The notes under the pieces: generated by a model
Databases searched by the model: none
What the model was told of the DNA's origin: nothing
What the model saw: the letters and a program-made list of their open reading frames with translations, nothing else
Shown: positions 15,410 through 22,875 of the stretch, piece after piece
How positions within the stretch are numbered: the first letter of the stretch is position 1
How the letters are laid out: each line of letters opens with the position of its first letter
Program-made: the position numbers and the translations under genes
Assembly (NCBI GenBank): GCA_051001215.1
Contig: JBPCNP010000010.1
Location: 1 to 55,098, forward strand
Source of the DNA: DATAQC01 sp051001215
GTDB lineage: Bacteria; Actinomycetota; Acidimicrobiia; Acidimicrobiales; AC-14
DNA length: 55,098 nt
Direction of reading: 5' to 3'

Positions 15410-16296
15410 CACCCCCTCTCCCCATCGATGTGCTCGTGCCCACCGCGGACGGAGACGCCCACCCGGTGCTCGTGCCCGGGCATGGCTGTTCGGTAGACGC
15501 AGAGGTCGCAGTTCATGTGGGCGTCGCCGGACAGGGCTTCGCGATAGCGGTCGAGGAGCAGGGTGGCGATGCGGGGGTCGGCACCGAGGTGGGGCCCGTG
15601 GCGGACCTCGACGTCGGGGTGAGCGGCCGCCCATGCCGTCGTCTGGTCGCGGATGCGTTCGACGAGCACTCCCATGAACAAGAAGTAGGGCACCACGGCG
15701 ATGTGCGTCGCACCCAGGCGCTCGCAGCGGTCGAGAGCGGCGGAGACGTCGGGTGGAGCGAGGGAGACGAAGGCGGGCTCGATCATGTCGACGTGGCTGG
15801 CGTCGGCGAGCAGGCGCCCGACCTTGTACAGGTCGGCGTTGGCGTCGGGATCCGAGGAACCGCGGCTGACGACGACCACGGCGGTGACCCGATCGCAGGT
15901 GCCGAGCACAGCCGGTTCGCAGGCGCCGACGGCCTCGGCGATGCGGTCCCGGGCCACGGCGAGCACGAGCGGGTGGATGCCCAGGTCGCGGGCGTAGTGG
16001 AACTCGACGCGGGGATGACGATGACGACCCCGGTGCAGGGCGGCGGGGCCGTCGTTCTTCAGGTGGCCGGCGCCCAGCAGGATGAGCGGACTGGCCACCA
16101 CCGAGGTGGCCCCCGACGCAACGAGGTCGTCGATGGCGGTGTCGAGGTCGGGCGGGGCCAGCTCGATGAAGCCGCACCCCACCTCCACGTCGGGCGCCTG
16201 GGAGCGCACCACGTCGGCCAGCTTCCAGTACTCGGCCACCCCGGCGGCCGACCGGCTGCCATGGCCGACGACGAGGAGGGCGGGATGGCTCGTCAC
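15409..16296 (-). CDS. cbiX: sirohydrochlorin cobaltochelatase, two-domain CbiX
   Basis: Inserts cobalt into the ring early in the anaerobic-type route. Two chelatase domains follow each other: LLVVGHGSRSAAGVAEY with the active-site histidine, then a second around VVVVSRGSSDPDANADLYK and VVPYFLFMGVLVERI. The tail CDLCVYRTAMPGHEHRVGVSVRGGHEH has two cysteines and several histidines, as in long CbiX proteins that carry an Fe-S or metal-binding end. The GTG at 16296 is preferred because it overlaps the cbiC stop as GTGA, the rule in this operon; a GTG at 16314 would add six residues. Confidence 0.9.
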   Translation of the reverse strand: MTSHPALLVVGHGSRSAAGVAEYWKLADVVRSQAPDVEVGCGFIELAPPDLDTAIDDLVASGATSVVASPLILLGAGHLKNDGPAALHRGRHRHPRVEFHYARDLGIHPLVLAVARDRIAEAVGACEPAVLGTCDRVTAVVVVSRGSSDPDANADLYKVGRLLADASHVDMIEPAFVSLAPPDVSAALDRCERLGATHIAVVPYFLFMGVLVERIRDQTTAWAAAHPDVEVRHGPHLGADPRIATLLLDRYREALSGDAHMNCDLCVYRTAMPGHEHRVGVSVRGGHEHIDGERG

Positions 16297-16883
16297 GATG
16301 GCGCCAGTCGCCACATGGCATTGACGGCAGCGGCCGCCACCGCGCTGCCACCCTTTTCGCCGACGTTGCTCACTGCGGGCAGGCCGCTGGCCCGCAGGGC
16401 GGCCTTGGCCTCCGCGGCACCGACGAACCCGACGGGAAGCCCCACCACCAGGGCGGGGACGAAGTCGCCTTCGGCGGCCAGGCGCAGCACTTCGAACAAG
16501 GCGGTAGGGGCACAGCCGATGACCACGACCGCCCCTCGGGGGTGCAGCGTCGCCGCCCGACGCAGGCCGGCGGCGGAGCGCGTGATGCCCTGCGGGGAGT
16601 CCTCACCGAGGTGGCACGACACGGCCGGTCCCCGTATGCCACAGGCCACCATCTCCACGTCGGCGACCACCGCAGCGCCCGAGCGCAGGGCGGCCACACC
16701 GGCGGCGACGGCCGCCTCGTCGACCACCATGGTGGTGGCGTAGTCGACGTCGGCGCTGGCGTGGATGACGCGGGCGACGACGGCCCCGGCAAGGGGGCCG
16801 AACCCCGACAGGTCGGCCCGCTCAGCCAGGATGCGGAAGCTCTCGGCCTCGATCTCGGCTCCCCGCGTACGCGTCCCGGTCAC
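16293..16883 (-). CDS. cbiC: precorrin-8X methylmutase (CbiC/CobH)
   Basis: Moves a methyl group from C-11 to C-12 to give (hydrogeno/cobyr)inic acid. 196 residues with IEAESFRILAERADLSGF, VVARVIHASADVDYA (the catalytic histidine region), VIGCAPTALFEVLRL, and PVGFVGAAEAKAALRASGLPAVSNVGEKGGSAVAAAAVNA. All are family signatures. The GTG start at 16883 lies 10 bases after the ferredoxin stop; a 14-bp tandem duplication here explains why this junction is not an overlap. Confidence 0.95.
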   Translation of the reverse strand: MTGTRTRGAEIEAESFRILAERADLSGFGPLAGAVVARVIHASADVDYATTMVVDEAAVAAGVAALRSGAAVVADVEMVACGIRGPAVSCHLGEDSPQGITRSAAGLRRAATLHPRGAVVVIGCAPTALFEVLRLAAEGDFVPALVVGLPVGFVGAAEAKAALRASGLPAVSNVGEKGGSAVAAAAVNAMWRLAPS

Positions 16884-16908
16884 GGTGCGGCCTTCACGGT
16901 GCGGCCTT
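16881..16908. repeat. 14-bp tandem duplication at the ferredoxin/cbiC junction
   Basis: CACGGTGCGGCCTT at 16881-16894 is repeated at 16895-16908. The copy adds a second CACCGTGA context on the minus strand: one serves as the ferredoxin stop and the other as the cbiC start. Confidence 0.85.
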
Positions 16909-17079
16909 CACGGTGAGGGCGTCGCGGGGGCAGATCTCGATGCAGGCCAGGCAGCCGGTGCAGAGGCTGTCGATCGTCGCCGGTCGCTTCGGCGCGGCCA
17001 ACAGCGCCCGTTCCGGACAGGTCACCAGGCAGGCTCCGCAGGCGGTGCAACGCTCGTCGACGGAGACGGTGAAGCTCAT
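16894..17079 (-). CDS. 2[4Fe-4S] ferredoxin
   Basis: A 61-residue ferredoxin with two classic clusters: CTACGACLVTCP and CTGCLACIEICP, plus a basic central segment (AAPKRPATID). It starts at ATG 17079, which overlaps the cbiG-cobJ stop as ATGA. Its place inside the corrin operon suggests it supplies electrons to a step there, for example a reductive step in ring contraction or cobalt reduction before adenosylation; that is inference. Confidence 0.9.
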   Translation of the reverse strand: MSFTVSVDERCTACGACLVTCPERALLAAPKRPATIDSLCTGCLACIEICPRDALTVKAAP

Positions 17080-18785
17080 GGTCGGTAGCCCCGGGGGGTG
17101 ACCATGCGCCCGGCCACGACCGTCGTGGTGGACGACCCCACGATCACGCACGTCGTCATGCCCACGGCTTCGACGTCGAGGTCGGCCAGGGTGGTGAGCA
17201 CGACACGCTGGGTCGGCCGCGCCGCATCGGTGACCACGCCGACGGGCGTGTCCGGCGCCCGCCGGGAGGCCAGCAGCGTCCGCGCCGCGTCGAGTTGCCA
17301 CGAGCGTCCCCGCGACCGCGGGTTGTAGAGCGCCACGGTCAGGTCGGCATCGGCCGCCGCGGTCAGGCGCGCCTCGATGGCCGACCACGGGGTGAGCAGG
17401 TCGGACAGGCTGATGATGACGTGGTCGTGGGCGAGCGGGGCGCCGAGCAGGGCCGCCGACGCGAGGGCGGCGGGCACACCGGGCACCACCTCGATGTCGA
17501 CATCGGGGGCGACGTCGGCGGCCAGCTCCAGGGCGATGCCGGCCATGGCGTAGACCCCGGGATCACCCGAGGACACCAGGGCGACGCGCCTCCCGGCACC
17601 GGCTTCGGCCAGCGCCTGCTTGGCCCGCACCACCTCGTTGCCGATCGGGCTGCGCACGACCTGGTGGTGAGGGCGCAGCAGGTCGGCACACTGGTCGACG
17701 TAGGGCCCGTAGCCGATCACCACCTCGGCGTGACGCACGGCGACTTCGGCCGCCGGCGTGCGGTGACGGGCCTGGCCCGGGCCCAGTCCCACGACGGCAA
17801 TGCCTCCCCGGGGATGACGCCGACGGGCCACGGCCACCGTGCCGTGGGCCGAGGCCCGCTTGTGGACCACCAGCTCGGCCCCGGGCCCGGCGGCCAGGAG
17901 GGCGGCCGCCTCGGCCACGCTCGGGGTACCGACGGCTGCGGCGACCACGGGGCTGGGTGACGGGACGGGCACCGCCGACAGGGCGGCGGCGGTGAACGCC
18001 CGGACCGGGATGTCGAGTGCGGTGAGAGCGGGATCGCCGGCCCGCCGGTCGATGGTGGCCACCTCGGCCACCGACGCCCGGGCCAGCCCGGCGCCGGCCA
18101 GGGCGGACTCGACCAGGGCGGCGATCTCGTCGGAGGGCGCACCTGACGATGCGCCCACGCCCACGACGAGCGATTGCGGGTGCAGGGCGACCACTCGGGG
18201 CACGGCGGCGACGATTCGATCGGTGACGACGATGGTGCCCGGCTCCGTGCCCGAACGGAATGCCGGCTCCGTGCCCGAACGGAATGCCGGGTCGCGGGTC
18301 CGATCGGTCGTCAGGCTCGGCGGCAATGGCCAATCCAGCTCGTTGACGATGGTGGGGAAGCGGCCGTCGATCACGGCCGCGGTGACGCCGGCCACGTCGC
18401 CCGTGGCCACCATGGCCGGCAGTTGGTCGAGGGCGGTGATGCCGACGGCGTCGGTGGCCGTGGTGATCACCGGTTCGGCCCCGATGAGGTCGCCAATCTG
18501 GCGGGCCAGGTGGTTGGCGCCCCGTGCATGGCCCCCGCAGAGGGCCACGGCGAAGCGGCCCGCTTCGTCGACGCACACGACGGCCGGATCGGTGGCCTTG
18601 TCGCGCAGGAGGGGCCCGATGATGCGCACCGCCGCGCCTGTGGCCAGGAACAGGACGAAGCCGTCGACGTCAGCCCACCGCTCGGCCACAGTGGCCCGGA
18701 CGTCACCGTGAGTCCCCGGGAACGGGAGCCGTGCGGCCAGCGCTCGTCCCCGCTCGGTGACCGAGATCGAGATCACGTTGCTCAT
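17076..18785 (-). CDS. CbiG-CobJ (CbiH) fusion: cobalt-precorrin-5A hydrolase and C-17 methyltransferase
   Basis: One 569-residue chain carries two steps. Residues about 1-330 are CbiG: DGFVLFLATGAAVRIIGPLL and ALCGGHARGANHLARQIG in the N-terminal part, SLVVGVGASSGAPSDEI opening the C-terminal part, and the basic stretch AVARRRHPRG at the end. Residues about 335-565 are a CobJ/CbiH methyltransferase: VVGLGPGQARHRTPAA, VSSGDPGVYAMAG, EVVPGVPAALASAALLGAPLAHD and ALYNPRSRGRSWQL. A doubled 24-bp repeat is inserted in frame in the linker of CbiG (FRSGTEPA twice). ATG at 18785 overlaps the cobL stop. CbiG marks the anaerobic-type route. Confidence 0.93.
   Translation of the reverse strand: MSNVISISVTERGRALAARLPFPGTHGDVRATVAERWADVDGFVLFLATGAAVRIIGPLLRDKATDPAVVCVDEAGRFAVALCGGHARGANHLARQIGDLIGAEPVITTATDAVGITALDQLPAMVATGDVAGVTAAVIDGRFPTIVNELDWPLPPSLTTDRTRDPAFRSGTEPAFRSGTEPGTIVVTDRIVAAVPRVVALHPQSLVVGVGASSGAPSDEIAALVESALAGAGLARASVAEVATIDRRAGDPALTALDIPVRAFTAAALSAVPVPSPSPVVAAAVGTPSVAEAAALLAAGPGAELVVHKRASAHGTVAVARRRHPRGGIAVVGLGPGQARHRTPAAEVAVRHAEVVIGYGPYVDQCADLLRPHHQVVRSPIGNEVVRAKQALAEAGAGRRVALVSSGDPGVYAMAGIALELAADVAPDVDIEVVPGVPAALASAALLGAPLAHDHVIISLSDLLTPWSAIEARLTAAADADLTVALYNPRSRGRSWQLDAARTLLASRRAPDTPVGVVTDAARPTQRVVLTTLADLDVEAVGMTTCVIVGSSTTTVVAGRMVTPRGYRP
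18241..18288. repeat. palindromic repeat family A, two perfect 24-bp units in the cbiG part
   Basis: Two identical 24-bp units with the core CTCCGTGCCCGAACGG. CCGT and ACGG can pair around the middle. Inserted in frame, read on the minus strand as FRSGTEPA twice. Related units occur at 21084-21107, 21917-21961 and 35624-35718. Confidence 0.85.
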
Positions 18786-19957
18786 TCGTCCGGGCCCCAG
18801 GCGACGAACACGGGGTTCTCGGCTGCCAGGCGGAAGCTGCCGTCGGGGAGACGTTGTCCCCGGCTCACCTGCACCTGCACCAGATGGCCCAGGCGCTCGG
18901 CTGCAGCCGCCGCCCGGTCGACGGCTGCGTAGGTGGCCACGACCCGCCCGCCCGGCGCCAGGCGGTCGACGACGGCATCGAGCACGCCCAGCCCTCCTCC
19001 CCCGACGAAGGCCCTGTCGGGGTCGGGCAACGACCCGAGGATCTCCGGTGCCGAGCCGTGCACCACGTCGACCTCCACCCTCTGGGCGGTGGCGTTGGCC
19101 CGGGCTCGCTCGACGTCGTCGTGGTCCCGCTCGACGGCGATCACCTGCAGGCCGGGCGCAACCAGCGCACACTCCACGGCCACGCTGGCGCTCCCAGCCC
19201 CCACGTCCCACAGGACCCCGGCCGGAGGCAGGGCCAGCTTGCCCAGGACCACGGCTCGCACCTCGGCCTTGGTGACCATGCCCTGACGGTGGGCGAAGGT
19301 GGCGTCGGGCAGGCCCCAGGCCAGCACCGGGGCGGTCGGGAGTGGGTTGTCGAGTAGCACCACCACCGAGAGCGGGTCCCACTCGGCTCCGGCCAGGCCG
19401 GCCAGGTCGACCTCGGTCACCGCCTCGTCGGCCGTTCCGAGCCGGCTGCACACGGCCACGCGCCGACGGGGTGCGCCGAGGCTGATCATCTCCCGGCCGA
19501 CGGCTTGGGGAGGGTTGTCGGGGGACGTGAGCACCGCCACCTTGGGTGCGGCTGCGGCCCGGCGGGCGGCGTCGCCCAGCGGCCGGCCGTGAGCCGACAC
19601 GACGACGGCGTCGTCCCAGGGCAGGCCCAGGCGGGCGAAGGCCAGGGCGACCGCCGGGGGCGCGGGGTGGACCTCGAGGGCCGGGGCCCCGAAGCGCTCG
19701 GCCAGGACCCTCACGATGCCGAAGAAGCCGGGATCGCCCGACCCCAGCACGCACACCCGGCCGGGCTCGGCCTCCACCGCATCGAGCACCTCGGCGAGGT
19801 CGCCCGTGATCGTGAGCCGCGGCACACCCGGTGGGCCCAGGGCCTCGAGATGGCGGAGGCCGCCAACGATCAGGTCGGCATCCTGCACCGCCCGCGCTTC
19901 GTCCTTGGCCAGCTCGGTACCGGACACCCCCACCACGATGATCGGCAGCTCAGGCAC
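18782..19957 (-). CDS. cobL: precorrin-6Y C5,15-methyltransferase, decarboxylating (CbiE-CbiT)
   Basis: Methylates C-5 and C-15 and removes the C-12 acetate carboxyl. 391 residues: an N-terminal CbiE domain (VVGVSGTELAKDEARAVQDAD, VCVLGSGDPGFFGIVRVLAERFG, HGRPLGDAARRA) and a C-terminal CbiT domain from about residue 215 (HRQGMVTKAEVRAVVLGKL, LWDVGAGSASVAVECALVAPG, VHGSAPEIL, FVGGGG), the S-adenosylmethionine-binding fold. ATG 19957 lies 8 bases inside the end of cbiD. Confidence 0.95.
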   Translation of the reverse strand: MPELPIIVVGVSGTELAKDEARAVQDADLIVGGLRHLEALGPPGVPRLTITGDLAEVLDAVEAEPGRVCVLGSGDPGFFGIVRVLAERFGAPALEVHPAPPAVALAFARLGLPWDDAVVVSAHGRPLGDAARRAAAAPKVAVLTSPDNPPQAVGREMISLGAPRRRVAVCSRLGTADEAVTEVDLAGLAGAEWDPLSVVVLLDNPLPTAPVLAWGLPDATFAHRQGMVTKAEVRAVVLGKLALPPAGVLWDVGAGSASVAVECALVAPGLQVIAVERDHDDVERARANATAQRVEVDVVHGSAPEILGSLPDPDRAFVGGGGLGVLDAVVDRLAPGGRVVATYAAVDRAAAAAERLGHLVQVQVSRGQRLPDGSFRLAAENPVFVAWGPDE

Positions 19958-21080
19958 GGGCCACGATCCGGCGTCCCTCGAAGTCGGCCATGAGGACGTC
20001 GATGGCCAGCTTGCCCCGCGTGTGCTCCTCGCACGCCTGCTTGGCCAGCTCGCACACCCTGGTGAGGGGGTCGATCACGTCGTAGGCGATGCAGGTCTCG
20101 AAGAAGTGGCGAGCCGTCTCGGTAGCGGTGGCCGCAGCCACCACCTCCTTGGGTGCACCGACGGAGCGGGCCACCGCAGCGAGGAGCTTGCCATCGACTT
20201 TCGACCGCCGGAAATGCGTCATCATCGTCCCCGCCGCCAACTTGGTGATCTTGCCGGCCATCCCCACGAACACGGTGTGCACGAAGCCCATGGCCGCCAC
20301 CTTGCGCAGGGCCGTGCCGCTGTAGTCGCCCACCTCGACGAAGCAGATCTCGTCGAGGGCGGGGTGCAGCGTCATGGCCAGTCGTTCGGTGCGGCTTCCC
20401 GTGGCCAGGACCATCTCGGTCTCCCCCTGGGCCGAGGCCACCTGGATCTGCTGGACGATCGACGCCCGCCACGCTGCCGTCGAGTACGGCTTGACCACGC
20501 CGGTGGTGCCGAGGATGGAGATGCCACCGACGATCCCCAGTCGGGCGTTGGTGGTCTGAGCTGCCATCTCTTCGCCGTCGGGCACCGACAGGGTGACGGC
20601 GAGGGGCTCCTGGGTGACCTCGAGGACGGCCTCGAGGATCATCCGCTCTGGCACCGACGTGATGGACGGGGCACCCACGGGCAGGCCAAGTCCCGGCTTG
20701 GTCACCGTGCCCACGCCCGGACCGGCGAACAGCTGGGTGGTGCGGCCGGCCCTGGCCATGCCCACCTTGGCGGTGATGCGAGCCCCGTTCGTGCAATCGG
20801 GGTCGTCGCCCGCGTCCTTGACCACCACGGCCCGGGTGGCCCCCTGGGGTTCCACCTCGAACCACTCGCGCGTACCGTTGGGCAGGGCCACGTCGATGGC
20901 CGACGGCGGCGCACCGGTGAACAGGCCGGTGGCAGCAGCTTTGGCCGCGGCGCTGGCGCAGGTGCCGGTTGTCCAGCCCAGGCGCAGGCCCCGGGCGTCG
21001 CGACGCTCCCCGAAGGGCTCGTCGCCGCCCGGGTCGTCATCGGGCTGGGAGAAGCGGACGGGCAGACGGTTCTTGGTCAT
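19950..21080 (-). CDS. cbiD: cobalt-precorrin-5B C1-methyltransferase
   Basis: Adds the C-1 methyl in the anaerobic-type route. 376 residues with GLRLGWTTGTCASAAAKAA near the N terminus, PNGTREWFEVEP, VVKDAGDDPDCTNGA, GISILGTTGVVKPYSTAAW and GSRTERLA, all CbiD signatures. ATG 21080 overlaps the cobM stop as ATGA. CbiD has no counterpart in the aerobic route, so its presence with CbiX and CbiG is diagnostic. Confidence 0.95.
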   Translation of the reverse strand: MTKNRLPVRFSQPDDDPGGDEPFGERRDARGLRLGWTTGTCASAAAKAAATGLFTGAPPSAIDVALPNGTREWFEVEPQGATRAVVVKDAGDDPDCTNGARITAKVGMARAGRTTQLFAGPGVGTVTKPGLGLPVGAPSITSVPERMILEAVLEVTQEPLAVTLSVPDGEEMAAQTTNARLGIVGGISILGTTGVVKPYSTAAWRASIVQQIQVASAQGETEMVLATGSRTERLAMTLHPALDEICFVEVGDYSGTALRKVAAMGFVHTVFVGMAGKITKLAAGTMMTHFRRSKVDGKLLAAVARSVGAPKEVVAAATATETARHFFETCIAYDVIDPLTRVCELAKQACEEHTRGKLAIDVLMADFEGRRIVARA

Positions 21081-21916
21081 CCCGGCTCCGTGCCCGAACG
21101 GAGTACCGGCTCCTCGGCTGTTCGGGCAGCCGGCCGGCCGGCGGTGGAGCCCGGCGTGGAGCGGCGCCGGAACCGGTGGGCGAACGTCGGCGAGTAGAGG
21201 TGGCTGCGGGCGGCGGGGGCGTCGGCCAGGGCGGGGCCGACGAGGACCAGGACGGTGGTGGTGGCGCCCGTGGTCACCAGGTCGTCGGCCAGACGGCCGA
21301 CGGTGGTGAGGACCACCGACTCGTCCGGCCACGTCGCCCGCACCACGATGGCCGCCGGGGTGTCGGCGCGGTAGGCGCTGTCGGCAGCGAGGAGCTGGTC
21401 CTGGAGCTCTGTGGGCCGGGCAGCGGAGAGGAACACCGCCAGGGTGCCGCCGTGGGGGGCGTAGTCGACCACCGACTGGCGCGGAGGCATGGAGGCAGCC
21501 GTGCGGCCGGCCAGACGGGTGACCACCACGCTCTGGGCCACGCCGGGAACCGTGAGCTCGTGCCCCAGGGCGGCCGCCGCCGCGCCGAGCGACGACACGC
21601 CGGGCACGATCTCGAAGGGGCGGTGGTTGGTCTCGCACCAGTCGATCTGCTCCTGGATGGCCCCGTACAGGCAGGGGTCGCCGGAGTGGAGGCGCACGAT
21701 GGCGGCATCGGGACTGGCGGCGTAGACGGCCAGGACGTCCTCGAGGGTCATCGACGCCGAGTCGTGGACGACCACACCGGGCCGGGCATGGCCCAGCACC
21801 TCGGCGGGGACGAGCGAGGAGGCCCACACCACGATGTCGGCTGCGCCCAGCCGGTTGCAGCCCCGGAGGGTGATCAGGTCGGGCGCCCCGGGCCCGGCGC
21901 CCACGAAGGAGATCAT
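21077..21916 (-). CDS. cobM: precorrin-4 C11-methyltransferase (CobM/CbiF)
   Basis: 279 residues of the corrin methyltransferase fold: MISFVGAGPGAPDLITLRG at the start, ADIVVWASSLVPAEVL, VRLHSGDPCLYGAIQEQID, EIVPGVSSLGAAAAALG and TVPGVAQSVVVTRLAGR. These match CobM rather than the related CobI or CobJ. ATG 21916 overlaps the cobI stop. The last codons (LRSGTEPG) come from a family A repeat at 21084-21107, so the C-terminal tail is probably repeat-derived and dispensable. Confidence 0.94.
   Translation of the reverse strand: MISFVGAGPGAPDLITLRGCNRLGAADIVVWASSLVPAEVLGHARPGVVVHDSASMTLEDVLAVYAASPDAAIVRLHSGDPCLYGAIQEQIDWCETNHRPFEIVPGVSSLGAAAAALGHELTVPGVAQSVVVTRLAGRTAASMPPRQSVVDYAPHGGTLAVFLSAARPTELQDQLLAADSAYRADTPAAIVVRATWPDESVVLTTVGRLADDLVTTGATTTVLVLVGPALADAPAARSHLYSPTFAHRFRRRSTPGSTAGRPAARTAEEPVLRSGTEPG
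21084..21107. repeat. palindromic repeat family A, one 24-bp unit at the cobM 3' end
   Basis: Differs by two bases from the 24-bp units at 18241-18288. CTCCGT and ACGGAG form a 6-bp stem with the loop GCCCGA. It sits four bases from the cbiD start and encodes the cobM C-terminal residues. Confidence 0.8.
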
Positions 21917-22671
21917 GCCTGGCCTCCGTGGCCCGAACGGGGTGCCTGGCCTCCGTGGCCGGAAGGCAGTGGCCGCCCCGTCGGGGGGACGATGACCGTC
22001 ACCAGGTACGAGGCCGGTCCACCGGCCAGGTCGACGGCGGGCGCGATGCGCTGGCCGGGCAGGCCCAGCAGCTCGCCGGCCACGGCCCCGTCGAGGCGGC
22101 CGGCGTCGGCCAGGCGCTTGGCCACCGCGGGCAGGTGGCGACCGCCCTTGTAGACGACGATCGCTCCACTGGGATCGCCCAGGGCGGCGTCGAGGGACTC
22201 GGGCCCGTCGAGTGCGGTGAGGAGGGTGAGGTGCTCGCTGCCCGTGAGCAGCACCGTTCCCGACCGCGACGCCAGGTCCTGGAAGGCGGTGATGCCAGGA
22301 ACGGTCTCGACGGCCAGAGCCGGCCGGCGGTCGAGCACGGCGGCGGCCAGGGTGGGGAAGGTGCTGTAGACATTCGGGTCGCCGAGGGTGACGAACGCTA
22401 CGTCCTCGCCAGCGTCCAGGCAGGCGGCGACCCGGTCGGCGGCCGCCTCCAGGGCCGTGTCGCGAGCCGCACCGACGCTCATCTCGAAGGCCAGGCGCTC
22501 GATGGCGGTCTCCGGACACGCCTGGCGCACGATCGACTCGGCCCTGCCCACGGCGTCGAGGGCGGTGGCGGGGGCGAAGACGCGGTCGGCCTCGACCAGG
22601 ACGCGCACGGCCCGGGTCGTGACCAGCTCCGGGTCACCCGGGCCCACCCCGACGCCGATCAGCCTGCTCAA
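21913..22671 (-). CDS. cobI: precorrin-2 C20-methyltransferase (CobI/CbiL)
   Basis: Methylates C-20 of (cobalt-)precorrin-2, the first ring methylation of this operon. 252 residues: LIGVGVGPGDPELVTTRAVRVL, VFAPATALD, VAFVTLGDPNVYSTFPTLA, ETVPGITAFQDLASRSG and VVYKGGRHL. The start is TTG 22671, preceded by GGGAGACGAGA; codons further upstream belong to the riboswitch, so a longer product is excluded. The C terminus (SGHGGQA twice) is encoded by family A repeats. Confidence 0.93.
   Translation of the reverse strand: MSRLIGVGVGPGDPELVTTRAVRVLVEADRVFAPATALDAVGRAESIVRQACPETAIERLAFEMSVGAARDTALEAAADRVAACLDAGEDVAFVTLGDPNVYSTFPTLAAAVLDRRPALAVETVPGITAFQDLASRSGTVLLTGSEHLTLLTALDGPESLDAALGDPSGAIVVYKGGRHLPAVAKRLADAGRLDGAVAGELLGLPGQRIAPAVDLAGGPASYLVTVIVPPTGRPLPSGHGGQAPRSGHGGQA
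21917..21961. repeat. palindromic repeat family A at the cobI 3' end
   Basis: One 27-bp unit (core GGCCTCCGTGGCCCGAACGG) at 21917-21943 followed by a partial unit ending at 21961. It encodes the last residues of CobI and lies directly before the cobM start. Confidence 0.8.
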
Positions 22672-22694
22672 TCTCGTCTCCCGAGACGACGTCG

Positions 22695-22830
22695 TCGTGC
22701 ATTCGTAACGGCCGGGGCCTGGCTCCCGGGAGATCCCGGTCACAGTGGCAGTGCCGCGCCGGACTCTCACCGGCTTCCCGATACCGCAGCGCCATGGACT
22801 GTACTTCGCCGCCGAGGCCCGGTCTCCCTG
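22695..22830 (-). ncRNA. cobalamin riboswitch (first block)
   Basis: On the minus strand the conserved boxes appear in order. GGGAAGCCGGTGAGAGTCC is at 22761-22779, GCCACTGTGACCGG (the B12 box) at 22736-22749 and GGGAGCCAGGCCCC at 22714-22727. The RNA lies between cobB and cobI and ends 20-40 bases before the cobI start, so it should shut off cobI to cbtA when adenosylcobalamin is plentiful, probably at translation. The outer boundaries are approximate. Confidence 0.85.
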
Positions 22831-22875
22831 GGCGCTCACCCGGGCTGTCACCGAGAGGCGGTCACCCGGTGGCGG

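Noticed and set aside
15218..16351. 377-codon frame spanning cbiX
   Set aside because: Only its last 63 codons (cbtB) are real; the rest is an Arg/Pro-rich shadow of cbiX.
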